Shown here: positions 24,301 to 35,194 of the stretch, in pieces
Layout: each line of letters opens with the position of its first letter
Position numbering within the stretch: the first letter of the stretch is position 1
NCBI GenBank assembly: GCA_023213315.1
Contig: JAKCPI010007974.1
Coordinates: 62,001 to 126,000 of the forward strand
Direction of reading: 5' to 3'
Source: Euborellia annulipes
Taxonomy: Eukaryota > Arthropoda > Insecta > Dermaptera > Anisolabididae
DNA length: 64,000 bases
Notes under the pieces: model-generated
What the model saw: only the letters and a program-made list of their open reading frames with translations
What the model was told of the DNA's origin: nothing
Database searches by the model: none
Program-made: the position numbers and the translations under genes

Positions 24301-27300
24301 ATATGTTCCGTACTGTCGGGAACTAAATATATGTCGACACAAAAAATCTGGTGTGACAAGCACAGAACACAACTTTCGATTACCGAAGGTAAGAGAAAGT
24401 TGTGTGCTGTGCGCCAGTCACACCAGATTTTTAAACAATGAAATTATCTTATATGAAAACGCTTTAATATTGCCCCCTCACTCTAGTTTATAATAAATCA
24501 TGTTTGGAAATTTATTTTAAAAATAAGTAGCCTATTTATTTTTTTTAATATCTGTCCTCAAATATACTGCATTAACCTTGAAGTGTTTCCTAATAATTAG
24601 TATGAAATTAGTATTAATTTGTTATTGATCAGACTAATTATTATCCTCATATAATATAAAAACATTCATTCATCCACTTCTCTCAATAATATTATATAAT
24701 TTTTTAAACTTTTTAATTTGACGCATTCACATAAAGACAAAATTCTAAACAAAATAATTCGATAGCAAAATAAATTATAAAACAATGACTCGCTTAACGA
24801 GCGACGTTTCGCATAACGAGTACAAAACACATACTCGTCAAAATAAAAGTGAGTCCAATTAGTATATAATTTGACTTTTATATTTAATATTTGCGCACTT
24901 ATAAATTTAGCGATTACAATTTACAAAAAAAATAAAAAGAAATTTAAATTAGTAAATTTAAGGGTTATTAAATTAAAAACTATCAAATTTTCCATTATTA
25001 ATAATTAATTTTAATATTAGAACATGATTAAATAAACTCTAATCCACAAATATCGACCTTCTGGTTCCAGTAGCATCGTACTGTCGCTTGTGATCGCACA
25101 TTTTCTCAAACTTGTAATACTTATATTGTGTGTTTTTTTTAACACTCACACTTTTTTCTCATTCACACTCACACACACATTCACACAGTCTTTTCGGCAA
25201 CTCAGGCCATATTAGACATTTATGATATCCGTTATTGATTATACATATATTGGGGGTCCAGGCATTCTTATTTAAGCCATTTGGTATCCAAATGGCTTAA
25301 ATAAAATCATCGGACTGCCTGGGGTCCGAACCCGCGACTTTTGGTATACGAGGTTAGCACGCTAACCCCTACACCAAGCCCCGAGGGCAATATTGTGTTA
25401 TATGTTCATGAATACAAATTAATTGAATTAATTAAGGAACATAATCAGGAAATAGATGAAGATTCACTTTAGTAACTAATTTTCTTGGAATAAATATTTT
25501 TCCGACATTGAACGCATTATCAGCCCTCGTGCCTTGGTGTTGGGATTAGCGTGCTGGCCTTGTGTGGCCAGCACGCTAACTCTTCCCCCCTCCCCCCCCT
25601 TCCACACCAAGGGTCGCAGGTTCACATCCCGCCTCATGCGACAATTTATTTCAATTTAATTGGCTACCAATAAATTGAAATAAATATAGAATGCCCCGTT
25701 GGCGAAACATATTTGTTAATTATAATAAATTTAAAAATATTCGTTTTCTTAATTGTTTTTCTTCTCTCTAGGCTTATCGAAGTTTTGGAACAAGAGTTAA
25801 AAATCTTAAACGTAAATTGGACGAGTTGATTCCATCTTTGAAAGATTCAAGTCCTTTACCTTCGCCTGATATAAATGCACCTTCGCCTTCACCAGACAGT
25901 GATATTGAGCTTCCAGATGATTCTCATGGTATTTATTTATTTATTTTTTTTAAAAGAATTTAAGACTTTATATAAGTGAAAGAAAGAAGACATTTCTTTT
26001 ATAAATACAGGGATGTGGTTTTCAATTAATATTGTTGAATCTAGAACTATAAATATAAAATTTCATCCTTATCCGATGAGTTGTTACAGAGATAGATATA
26101 CCTTGTTTATTGTCCTAAACTTTAATGAAAATTCTTGATTTTAATCTCTTATATCCTAAATTATCTAGTCTTCGAGGGGTTGACCCCTTGGCCTGAAGGG
26201 AGGACTTGAGTACAACTATGCCGGGCAAAGATTTCTTTGTGTGACCCCTGCTCAACCATGTGAAACTATATTCATATTATTATTATTATTCCTTATTTTT
26301 GGCATAGAAAACGATTTGGAAAATATATTTATGATTTATAAATAAAAATTCTTCATTGGTTTGCCGTTATTAAATTTGGTTAGGAACAAAAATCAGCCAT
26401 TAAATCATTTGGTCAGCATACAAAGATTTTGGCAGCAATAAATATAAATCAGGCTACAACCTTTAATTAGCAAACAATCTTAAAAACGGTCAACACTTTA
26501 ACCAATATGCGGTCAGCTTGTAAATATTATGTATGTGTCTGCCTAATAAACAGTCGCACTGCAAAATAATTGCTTGTTCAGCAAGATTTATAATTGGTCT
26601 GCAGATAAAAACAAATATTAAAGCAACTTAAGGAATTCTCGGCTGGGGATTCGTACAGATTTAAAACAACTTGCCGGGGTCCCGTCATTGCCGGGATCGG
26701 TCCGGTTAAGTTCGGTTCTGTTTAAGAAAAAAAAAATTAAAACAACTAGGGAATTTTCTCGGCTTCGATTCGGTCCAAAACCGTTTAGTTCGAAGCAATT
26801 GGATATTACTTAAAAAATGTTTTTAGGTATCCAATAGCTTCGAACTCAATGGTTTTTTGGACCGGAGCTAACCGAACCGAAGGCCGACACTAGGGAATGA
26901 AAATACGAAAAGCTTACCAAAATCTGATTAAAATTGGATCACTCAGCTCGTATATTTAATAGGCTATCCAAAAAATTTTAGACCAGTGAATGACATTGAT
27001 TGCTGATTGATTCAGAAATGTTTGCTGGCCTTAAGTTGCTAACCAATTCGCCATTTTGGCTAACCGAATACACTTTTCTGCTCACCAAAATACGAATATT
27101 AAATAACACCCTTAAATAAATAGTTATTAATTTATAAATTTCATTTTCCAGGTAACGTCACTTCTAACATCAGCACAATATCCACAGTAAACTCAGTCCC
27201 AGCAGCTTATTATCCTCTCCAAGAACTTGCAAACCAATCAGCGGCAGCTGCAGCTAGTGCAAATATATCGATCGGTGAAACACAGCCAACAATGACAAAT

Positions 27301-30300
27301 GACAATTGTTTTTCGAGTTTTATCGGATCTGGCGGCTTACCTTATGAACTGCGAAAGTCTTTATTTACTTCGGATACTCCTTCACCCCCTCTTCCCCCAC
27401 CACCCCTTCCTCCGCCATCAGCTAAAAAATCATCAATTATAAAAACAAACAACGTTCAAAAAAATCAGGAGCAGGTAATTCATTTTTTATTATTTACTAT
27501 TTTATTTGAAATCATTTACACGTAGTCACTGACTACACAATTCCATGCCTGACAAAATTTAAAATAACAAAACGAATTTCTTATCGTTCTTTTGACATTT
27601 GTCGCGCGTTTGACAAAGCCAGGTGGGTATTTATTACTAAAAATCAGGACTATTCTCTAAAAACTGACGTTAAAATTTAACATCATAAATTGGGTGATAA
27701 AAAGTAAAATAATAACATCAGCGTTAAAAAATGCTATTCTCTAAACCAAGTTTTAACAGCGTCGTTAACATGTTGCTTTTATCTCAAAGCTGTCAAAATC
27801 ATAACCTTACTTTTTAGGTTAAGGACGCCATTTTGATGCATTAAATACGGTGTTAAATTATTAAAGGCACCTCATTAGACATGACATTAATTTTTAACAC
27901 TATTGAGTTAATGTTAACGCTTTGGCGTTAAAGTTTTTGCTTTAGCAATTTGAGGTAATGAGGTGTTAAAATGAATTAACGCTAATTTCAGATGTTGAAA
28001 GTTAACGTTTTTGCTTAGAGAATAGACCTGAATAGTAATTTTATTCTTGTACATTTATTCTCTGACTCCTTATCATATCTCTCAGTAGATAGGAAAAATA
28101 AAATTTACGAGAAATTCTAAAATTTCAAATTAAAACCAGCCTTCAGAAATATTTTTAAGAAAAATACACAGATTTCCACTCTACTATTTAATATTTACTT
28201 ACTCTGGGACAATAAATATTAATTATGTTTTAGATCATCTAAGATATATATGTTAAAGCGTTTTAGTTTATATCTATTTTTGTTGATAAATCATTTGATT
28301 TTTCTTTTGTTAGCTTAGCTGGAGCCTCCAGCTTCCCTCTTAGCTTGTAAGGCACAAATTTGATATTTAAGATTGGTACCTCCATGAAATTCAACACCGC
28401 GCATTTGAATAAAATCATCCAAAGAAATTTAAATATTTACTAAGGAGCTTAATGAGGAAGGCCGCCAGAAGAAATTATATTATTTCATCGACGTTTCGGG
28501 AGCGCGTCGCTCCCATCTTCAGGACCTAGGGCCATCAAATATTTATTAATTCCCGAAACGTCGATGAAATAATATAAAAGTTTTTATTTCTTCTGGCGGC
28601 CTTCTTCATTGAACTCCTTAGTCAATCATCACCACAGCCATTTCTATTCTTCTGATTGAAATTTAAATATTCTTTATCCCTTTGTTTGATAGTAAAAGAA
28701 ATTGAATTGGCAATTAAATTTTTTTATAAGCGAAAATATGTCTAGATAAAAGGTGTAAGTGTAACAGCACATTATAATTTCGAGTACCGAAGATAAAAGG
28801 AATTGGTGTAATGTGCTTCATCCTCCCCAATGAATTTGTATAATTTTTAAAATTTTAACACTATATTTCTCTCTCTATATATAATTTTTTTTTTGGGGTC
28901 GAGGGGGGGGGGGGGTGCTTGGCTACGGTTCTGATGAGGGGGCATGCGTTTTTTCTGTGGTAATTTCATTGTTTTTTGTTTGTTTTTTTAATAATTTTGC
29001 CTTTTATGCTTCAAAAGTAAAGGGAATTCCAATAAAGCTTTCAATATTCTTTTATACAAATAAATAATCACATGAGGAAATGGTGGTTTAATTATTGTGT
29101 ATTAGGTTTCAAATAAAAAATGACAAAAAAGTCACTCTAGTGCGCCTTCCTTTAGAAACTAAAGGTACAAAACAGCTTTTGCACAATATTATTAAAGTTA
29201 ATCGGATAGTTGAGTAAATTATTGTAGCATACTGCCTCGCTCGTTAGTTTATGTTACTATACTAAAATTTGCAACCAACTTGATATGAATATGGAAAAAT
29301 TTCAATGGAATATTTTGTTATCTTTGCATTTAATCGTCTATTTAGTGTATTGTAGGATTTTCATCGATATATTTTTTTTTAATATCTTATGCCAATAATT
29401 TTTCAATTTTAATACGTTATATATGATCTTATAGATTTTGTTTTTGATTGAAATTTTTGTTCCATTTTTTTAATTCGTCTTGGAAATTGAAATTATTGCG
29501 GCGCTTTCATATTTAACTAAAAAAGTATATATTTTGCAATTTGCTATATTTAATAAATACTAATATTGCTTAAGGCAGCGTTTCTCAACCTGTGACCATG
29601 TTCTCTGGTCTCGAAGAAATAATAAATGCAAAAGTTTTGAAAAGAGAGTTCAGCACATCTTTTTATATAAAAATATGGGGTTGATGAGCTTTTGTATATT
29701 TTGGAATTACTTGGGGTGTGGGAAATTAAAACAAAGAGTAGATCGATGAAATGGTATATTTTAAAATTGTAGATTTTATCAACTTTGGAGTAAATATTTG
29801 GAAGAGTTTTAAAGTTTTTAAAATTTTGAAATTTTCAATTTTTGTTATATTAGATAAAATTTTTAAAGTTTTTGATTTTTCGAAATAAATAGTGAAATAA
29901 TAAAGAAAAGAAAATTGTAAGTAAAAATCAAAACAAAATATAAGGTGTAAAAAGGGTATAAACAAATTTTGTTTATATTATTTGTGTTTGTTTTATCAAA
30001 ATTAGAAATACTTTGATTATTTCAAAATATTCAGTTCGAAAAATGTCAAATTAATAGAGTTATCATTATAAAAAATGAATTAAAAGAAAAAAGTTTCAAA
30101 AGTGAAATCTAAATTGGGAGTTTTCAGGTTTGTGTGTTAAAGAATAATGAAAAATGGTTTTTGGTCGAGAGGTCAAAAGTGAGAAAATCAAAATTGAAGT
30201 GAATGATTAATATTTTAAGAATAAAAAGTGATTATGCAATGTCAGGATTCTTCACAGAACTTTCAAATGGATTTAAATAAAATTTTTTTATAATACAAAT

Positions 30301-32026
30301 TTAATTTAAAATTTTCTCGTTCCCTTTTATGGGGGAGAAAGCTTTATCAATGATCAAAAAGGAGGGCGTGAATGAAAAAATAAAGTTGAGAAACACTGAC
30401 TTAGGATAAAGCAAAACTGAGTTCCAAATCTTACTATACTGTATATATATAAATATTTTAAGAAAAATAATTAATTTGAAAATCTTCTTTTAGGGAAACC
30501 CCATCGAAGTAATTGATTCAAGACCAAAAACTTCTGTTTTTGAAGAATTTAAAATTCCCCCATTTCTATTAGAAAATTTGAAAAATCTCATTCCACCTCC
30601 AGCTCCGGAGACACCACCACCTCCAACTCCGCCAGTGATTGCGCCACCCGCTACAGAAATCAATTATGGTGCTCGAACGGCATTCAATTATGGCCAAACT
30701 CCACCAGCTCTAGACACTTCTATTCCAACGCCTTTACCTTTACCCCCTCCACCGTTGCCTCCAGCAATGTTTTTGGAACAATCTTTCGATTCTTCTGCAC
30801 CAGCACTCGATCATGCAACAGATGATGAGTGGAATACAAAACTTCCACCAAAATTTCCAACTTGGTCTGGCGATTGGGAAGCTGATAAAGCACAATCAAC
30901 TTCACCGGATTGGCTGCCTACAATTCCGCCAAATGTATCAGACACACCTGAATCGCCTCCACATTATGAAAAAGAAGGTATTTCAGCTCCTATTGAGTAT
31001 GATGACGCAGCTGCTGGGGACGTGGAGCATCGAACCCTCGTGGTCATGCCTTATGGCGGGGATACAGATCACAGAACAATGGTTCGGATGCAAAGGTTAA
31101 AGGATGTTGACCATCGAAACTTAATAACACTAACTGCTTCACCACAATCATCGTCGTCACCACTCTTACCTCCTCCACCTACCCCACCTTCCATTTGGAA
31201 ATCTCAAGATAATGAATATAAGCTTACATCTAAAAAAACTGACGCAGATTATCGAAATAAATCTGACGTGGTACAAGTACCAATAATCGATCGTCCTCCA
31301 AAAGAGACTTTACCACTTCCTATAAATCCTCTTTCTGTTTTAAAGAGTCCAGATCAAAAGGATAATATTGAAAGTGTTGATATGGAAATGAGTGATGAAG
31401 AAGAGGAACGTAAACTCCCTTCGACATCGAAAATTTCTCACACACCACAATCACCTGACTCAAATCCTAATAATAATCTAGTTCGAAATCGTAATCTAAG
31501 TCCTCGGAAAATACCCATTCTTCAAGCACCTCCTCCCGTTGAAGAAATGATCACTCCTCCAGTGAAAAATGAATTAAATGGAAACGGCTCGGAACCTCTA
31601 CTTCTACGTGAACCACCAACACCATGGCAAAGTGATTGCCAGATAAATACAGGTAATGGAACATGGCCGAATCCGAATATGCTCCGGGGAGGATCGCGGG
31701 GGAAACGCGGCGGCAATCCTCCCCCGTGGCAGCAGCAGCAGCAACCGAGAAATCAATTCCCTCCTCGTGGAGCTAGCTTTAAACCAAGGCAACGCGGTGG
31801 TGGTGGTGGTAATAATATGTGGCGAGGTCCGAATCCGCCTGGTGGTAGAGGAGGACCAGGACAAGAACCTGGACCTCCTTTCCCACCCGGACAAGGACAA
31901 CGCTTTTTTTCTCCTAGACCGAGAGGACATTTCTCTGGACAACAACGGCCTTTTCGGGGGGTCGTGGAAGATGGTAACAACCATAAAATGCTATCATATT
32001 TTGTAGCATATATAAACATATTGTAA
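17059..32026 (+). CDS. RPRD2: RPRD2-like regulator of nuclear pre-mRNA (CTD-interaction domain protein)
   Basis: Eight exons join in frame: 17059-17209, 19458-19584, 20578-20734, 21781-21910, 22800-22975, 25772-25928, 27152-27474, 30494-32026 (stop TAA at 32024), giving 917 codons. All introns are GT-AG. Residues about 5-130 resemble the CID fold of RPRD1/RPRD2, which binds the phosphorylated C-terminal repeats of RNA polymerase II; diagnostic stretches are SIQSLSAWCL and FYLANDVIQYSKRK. Residues about 150-265 match the RPRD coiled-coil region (IKALQLEIKDRTLLLEI). A long proline-rich low-complexity part follows, then four D-x-[ED]-[HY]-R repeats (about residues 583-660), an acidic patch, and an Arg/Gly/Gln-rich tail. 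The long tail favours RPRD2 over the short RPRD1 proteins. The start is the first in-frame ATG, next to the conserved CID N-terminus. The last exon contains a possible donor (GATG|GTAACA near 31975), so the extreme C-terminus could be spliced differently. Assignment is from family knowledge, not a search. Confidence 0.9.
17754..18152. repeat. Inverted repeat in RPRD2 intron 1
   Basis: Arms CTCTCCTTTTGGAGGC...AGAGAGAGGGATTAGG and the complement near 18109-18152; GTTTACG...CAGTCTTGC recurs between them. A related piece is at 22205-22260. Confidence 0.55.
20000..20506. mobile_element. Mariner-derived fold-back MITE (two inverted transposase ends)
   Basis: Termini CGAGATGTGTTC and GAACACACCTCA are inverted repeats flanked by TA. 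The left half encodes, on the minus strand, a mariner transposase C-terminus (EAFQKWKKRWEWSI, RGDYFKGT); the right half encodes the same region on the plus strand (EAFQKWKKRWNGVM). Two 3-prime ends joined head to head. In RPRD2 intron 2. Confidence 0.8.
20979..21217. mobile_element. hAT-type MITE, perfect 8-bp duplication AAAGAATT
   Basis: Ends CAGGGGCGTATA and TATACGCCCCTG; AAAGAATT at 20971-20978 and 21218-21225. In RPRD2 intron 3. Related ends occur near 45215-45232 and 56900. Confidence 0.9.
21392..21445 (+). ncRNA. Hammerhead-like motif, damaged box, long stem I
   Basis: GAACCC-TAGC | CATCAAGAT | GGTCG-CATAG-CGACC | GAAACGTC | GCTCT-GGGTTC. Outer GAACCC/GGGTTC pairing is intact; CTGANGA is changed to ATCAAGA. 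RPRD2 intron 3. Confidence 0.4.
22032..22169. mobile_element. hAT-type MITE, perfect 8-bp duplication GTGTTGGA
   Basis: 138 bp with inverted ends CATGGGCGTAACTAGGG / CCCTAGTTACGCCCATG; GTGTTGGA at 22024-22031 and 22170-22177. In RPRD2 intron 4. Defines the family also seen at 34047-34209 and 44186-44310. Confidence 0.9.
23278..23490 (+). repeat. tRNA-derived SINE
   Basis: CCCTCGGGCTTGGTGTAGTT, GTCGCGGGTTCGGACCCC, CAGTCCGATGATTTTATTTA, GACTGTGAATG. RPRD2 intron 5. Confidence 0.8.
23587..23626 (-). ncRNA. Hammerhead-like motif, partly decayed
   Basis: Minus strand: GGCC | CTGAGGA | T | GGTT...GACT | GAAACATC | GGCC. Perfect four-pair stem I, weak stem II. RPRD2 intron 5. Confidence 0.4.
23756..24431 (-). 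repeat. Family A copy 6, most complete short form
   Basis: TTTTTACTTTCTCTTACC start, right-end hairpin with TATATATA tip, GTGG-rich microsatellite at 23918-23940, and the long hairpin at 24341-24430. Best reference copy, about 675 bp. RPRD2 intron 5. Confidence 0.85.
25125..25390 (-). repeat. tRNA-derived SINE, near full length
   Basis: Head GCCCTCGGGGCTTGGTGTAG on the minus strand at 25388, B box GGGTTCGGACCCC, the body palindrome and GTGTGAATG-rich tail. Good reference copy. RPRD2 intron 5. Confidence 0.85.
25522..25700 (+). repeat. tRNA-derived SINE, tail variant
   Basis: GCCCTCGTGCCTTGGTGTTG, an extra GGCCAGCACGCTAACTC inverted piece with C-runs, B box AGGTTCACATCCC, TTGAAATAAATA tail. 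Confidence 0.75.
27645..28030. mobile_element. MITE of uncertain superfamily
   Basis: Imperfect inverted ends CAGGACTATTCTCTAA and TTAGAGAATAGACCTG enclose 386 noncoding bp; flanks could give a 3-bp AAT duplication. In RPRD2 intron 7. Confidence 0.6.
28441..28625. repeat. Palindromic ribozyme-bearing element
   Basis: Arms run from CTAAGGAGCTTAATGAGGAA and AAGGCCGCCAGAAG to their complements, with GAAACGTCGATGAAAT in both. RPRD2 intron 7. Confidence 0.7.
28486..28526 (-). ncRNA. Hammerhead-like ribozyme motif, intact core
   Basis: Minus strand: GGTC | CTGAAGA | T | GGGAGC-GACGC-GCTCCC | GAA | ACGT | C | GATG. Six-pair stem II; stem III is the self-complementary ACGT; three-pair stem I. Confidence 0.55.
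29576..30398. mobile_element. hAT-like element, eroded
   Basis: Ends CAGCGTTTCTCAACC and GTTGAGAAACACTG are inverted and of the common hAT type; flanks are only partly duplicated. 823 bp AT-rich, noncoding, RPRD2 intron 7. Confidence 0.6.
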
Positions 32027-32086
32027 TTATTTCTATTCTTACTAATAGGAAAAATTATTTTCAAACACCACAAATATTCAGTTTTA

Positions 32087-32092
32087 AATAAA
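32087..32092 (+). terminator. RPRD2: RPRD2 poly(A) signal
   Basis: AATAAA lies about 60 nt after the RPRD2 stop codon, the first such hexamer downstream and at a normal distance for a short 3-prime UTR. Confidence 0.5.
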
Positions 32093-33176
32093 ATAAAAAA
32101 AAAAATTAGAATTAAATGGACTCTACATTGCTGGTGTTTGATATCTAGTTGAGCTTTCTTTTCTGGAAGTGAAAAAAAAATATATATATATAAAATTAGG
32201 ATCTCTATCAAATTTTTTAAAAAATAATTTTTTAACAAAATTTCAACTATCGTATTCATATTAATTTGAAATTTTTTTTATTGATAGTTCATGTAGATAT
32301 TTGTATCAGATTAGTACTAAAAATTTTGTTGAATTTTTCTGGTCATATGTATATATATATAAAAAAAGTATCTAGGCTTTAATCTTTAACATTGAAAATG
32401 TTAGTCATATTGGATGAATGCTTTGAAATGAATGAAATTGATTGATTATATTTTTCTTTATTCGTATATACATCATAATTTTAAGTTTTTCGAGCGAAAT
32501 ACATAATTTTATTCTTGTGGTGTGACCAACCATATAAATATATAATTATATATATATTTTAAAATATATATAAATTATATAAATATATATATATATATAA
32601 TACATGAACCTTATTTCCTTATAATTGTATTATATTGAATGTAACATAAAATTTTATATAACATTAGTTTATTTTTATACATTTTTACATTTTATATACC
32701 TGTTAATTATTATTGTTAAACTAGTCATTCGATATTGTTGGTAGTTTTAAAAAAATTAGGTACTTTAAACGTAAAGTAAAATCATACGCTTATTCTAATA
32801 TTCTCAAAAAACTAATCGGTAAATTTTAAATAATTTCGATTCTATTTATTTTTCAAATTTATTTATTTATTTTAATATTTTTTAAAATCGACAATATTTA
32901 TTAATTTCTCTTAAAAAAATTAATTTTTTAATATTAATTATTTAGTGAAATTTCGGAATTTTAATAATTTTTAAATAAGAAAATTTTTTTCTTTGCGCTC
33001 CTCTATCTTTAATAGTTTTTTAAAGGAAGGATTTATGACGGTGGCGAATCAAAGGGGGGGAAGGGGGGGGGCGTCATCCCCTTTGATAGGAAAATCGACC
33101 ATCTATTTATTGAATTTGAAACCGCTCATCGGAAAAAGATGAAGGAGAATTTAACAAGATATCAAAATTTAGCCAA
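32093..33176. other. AT-rich downstream of RPRD2
   Basis: TA microsatellites near 32530-32600 and G-runs at 33054-33070; nothing else seen. Confidence 0.5.
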
Positions 33177-33384
33177 TAGGCTGTGCAAAATAATCGAATA
33201 TTTTCTTAAAAAATAATCGATTATGAAAAAGACCGGATTATTTCACTATAAAAAAATCGGGAAAAATTTACTTAGAAAAAAGGTCGAATCAACTGAATTT
33301 AGTAGAAAAAAATTGACTGATTTAAGTCAAGCGGAAAAATAATGGATTTAATCAATTATTTTCTCCCATAATCGAACACCCCGA
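33177..33384. mobile_element. Short hAT copy related to 12761-13648
   Basis: Starts TAGGCTGTGCAAAATAATCG and ends ATAATCGAACACCCC with internal AATAATCGATTA, mirroring the larger element in reverse. No clear duplication. Confidence 0.55.
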
Positions 33385-33772
33385 CCGACTACCTACCTAT
33401 ATATATATAAATTTTAACAATGAGCTTTTTTTTAGCATGAAACTTAATCGGGGGGATTTAATTAACAATTATATCTTGGCTTTGGCGATGCAGACAGAGT
33501 ATGATAAGATCGTTGCATATCTATCATGGGTGGGGGATATAAAAGGAAAAAGAAATGCTTAGTTCAGATTATCTTTAGTGTTTTTAGTGCATTCATCAGT
33601 CGACAGAAGGGACAAACAGCCATCATACGGTTTATTGCTCTTTGAAGAAAATATCTGATATAGGCTTTGCTTGAATTATATCCTCTACCATCTTGAGACC
33701 AGGACACTATTGATAGCTACAAGAAAAAAATTTAGAGAGGATGTCAGACTCTATCAAATGAAAATCCCAATA

Positions 33773-33820
33773 CAAGAAAACGTTTTTGCTTTAATTAGAT
33801 AATACCATCATCAGTTCTTA
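33773..33820 (-). ncRNA. Hammerhead-like motif, decayed core
   Basis: Minus strand: AAGAA | CTGATGA | T | GGTATT...GC | AAAAACGT | T | TTCTT. Five-pair stem I kept, GAAA lost. A partner in the opposite direction is at 34557-34592 (CTGTTGATGGC ... GCGAAACGTT). Confidence 0.35.
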
Positions 33821-33904
33821 TGAGAATATTGGCAAAGCATATTGATGCAGATAGAGTTGTTATATAAAAACATATACAAAATTATATAAAATACAAAATA
33901 TGTA

Positions 33905-34219
33905 CAGTGAGCGCCACAATTAAGTCCCCAACTGGGAGGTGCTAAGCCTTAAGTATATGCTATAATTATATATAGTGAAAAATTTTAAATTTGAAACTGT
34001 AAAATAAAATCATGTGTATCAGATTTTATTTTACCTTTTCAAATTTAACTAGAGAATTTGGCTAGGGGGGCCATGGGACCAGCTATCCTCGGGGGACCTG
34101 GAAAGCCCCATATTTTCTCAATTTTTCTTGGGGCAGGGAGCTTTCTGGGGGGGGGGCACAAGCCTTCTGGGGGCGCCCCCTCCCCCGGCACCCCCTAGTT
34201 ACGCCCATGGCGCTCACTG
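33905..34219. mobile_element. Second Tc1-type MITE, carrying a nested hAT-like MITE
   Basis: Ends CAGTGAGCGCCA and TGGCGCTCACTG flanked by TA at 33903-33904 and 34220-34221. Part of its right half is the CATGGGCG-type element at 34047-34209. Confidence 0.6.
34047..34209. mobile_element. CATGGGCG-family MITE, left end decayed
   Basis: Right end CCCCTAGTTACGCCCATGG and internal CATGGGACCAGC match the 22032 element; the left end reads only AACTAGAGAATTTGG. Confidence 0.7.
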
Positions 34220-34221
34220 TA

Positions 34222-34433
34222 CAGTGAGGGACAATATTAAGTCCCACCCATGCGTTTTCTACATGTGATTATTTCATTGTTTTTAAAAAAAAATATTATA
34301 TATTTTTTAATGGAAACTTTCATGATTCAAACCTAGAAAATTTCCAATAGAGATTTTCATTTTCTTTTATAAAAACAATGAAATAATCACAAGTAGAAAA
34401 CGCATGGGTGGGACTTAATATTGTCCCTCACCG
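34222..34433. mobile_element. Tc1/mariner-type MITE
   Basis: Inverted ends CAGTGAGGGACAATATTAAG / matching complement, flanked by TA (34220-34221 and 34434-34435); 212 bp with arms of about 70 bp. Shares its left TA with the neighbouring MITE. Related pieces lie at 18380-18430 and 28930-28980. Confidence 0.75.
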
Positions 34434-35194
34434 TACATAAGGAACCGCTCTTCAGTTTATATGACCAATTTTATATTTTATAGAATTTTGTAAATGTTTT
34501 TATATAACAACTCTATTTGCATCTCAATGGTGTATACTTTGAGATTGCCAATATTACTGTTGATGGCATTATCTAATTAAAAGCGAAACGTTTTCTTCTA
34601 TTGGGGTTTTCATTTGATAGAGGCTATCCTGTGTGGCTGATATCCTCTCTCCTACGTATTAATCTAATCATTGGGTCTCTCATCGACAGAAAAAAAATAA
34701 ACGTCGAATTCTTAAGTCCACTTGTTGTATTTACCCGTTTTGTAGTGGGGCACAGATTAACTTATAGAGATGGGAAGAATTGGGAATTTTTAACGGGAGA
34801 GAGGTTTTTCCAGCAAAATTACCAGGCTCTGTACCGATATATGATCCAGATTGTGACTCGCCTGAATCCATATCCCATTCTTACAGTCGTATATTTTGAT
34901 AGGAAATGAGGCAACGCAGGCAGGCTCTACCCACAACTTGCAACGGTCAAATGCAACAAGTGGATCTTCTTGCTCTTCCTTCTTAGTTGTATGCGATCAG
35001 TGCTCATCATAGGTGTTTGAATTCCCCCAAAAAAAGCAATACCGATATTTTAAAGCAAGTTTACACGCTACGATAAATCATAACGATCGAATTGTTCCTA
35101 TTTTAAACCGAAATTATATTTTCCTTTAAGCTCGAGATTACTTGTTGGTATTTGGAGCAGATGGTACGCTGTAGTAAACCAATTTACACAAGTT

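Noticed and set aside
31753..32259. Open frames antisense to the RPRD2 last exon (also 31604-31984)
   Set aside because: Shadows of the Arg/Gly/Pro-rich coding strand; they extend into the 3-prime UTR with no start context or homology.
34601..34909. 102-codon plus-strand open frame
   Set aside because: Begins inside a ribozyme-type repeat unit and has no recognisable protein features.
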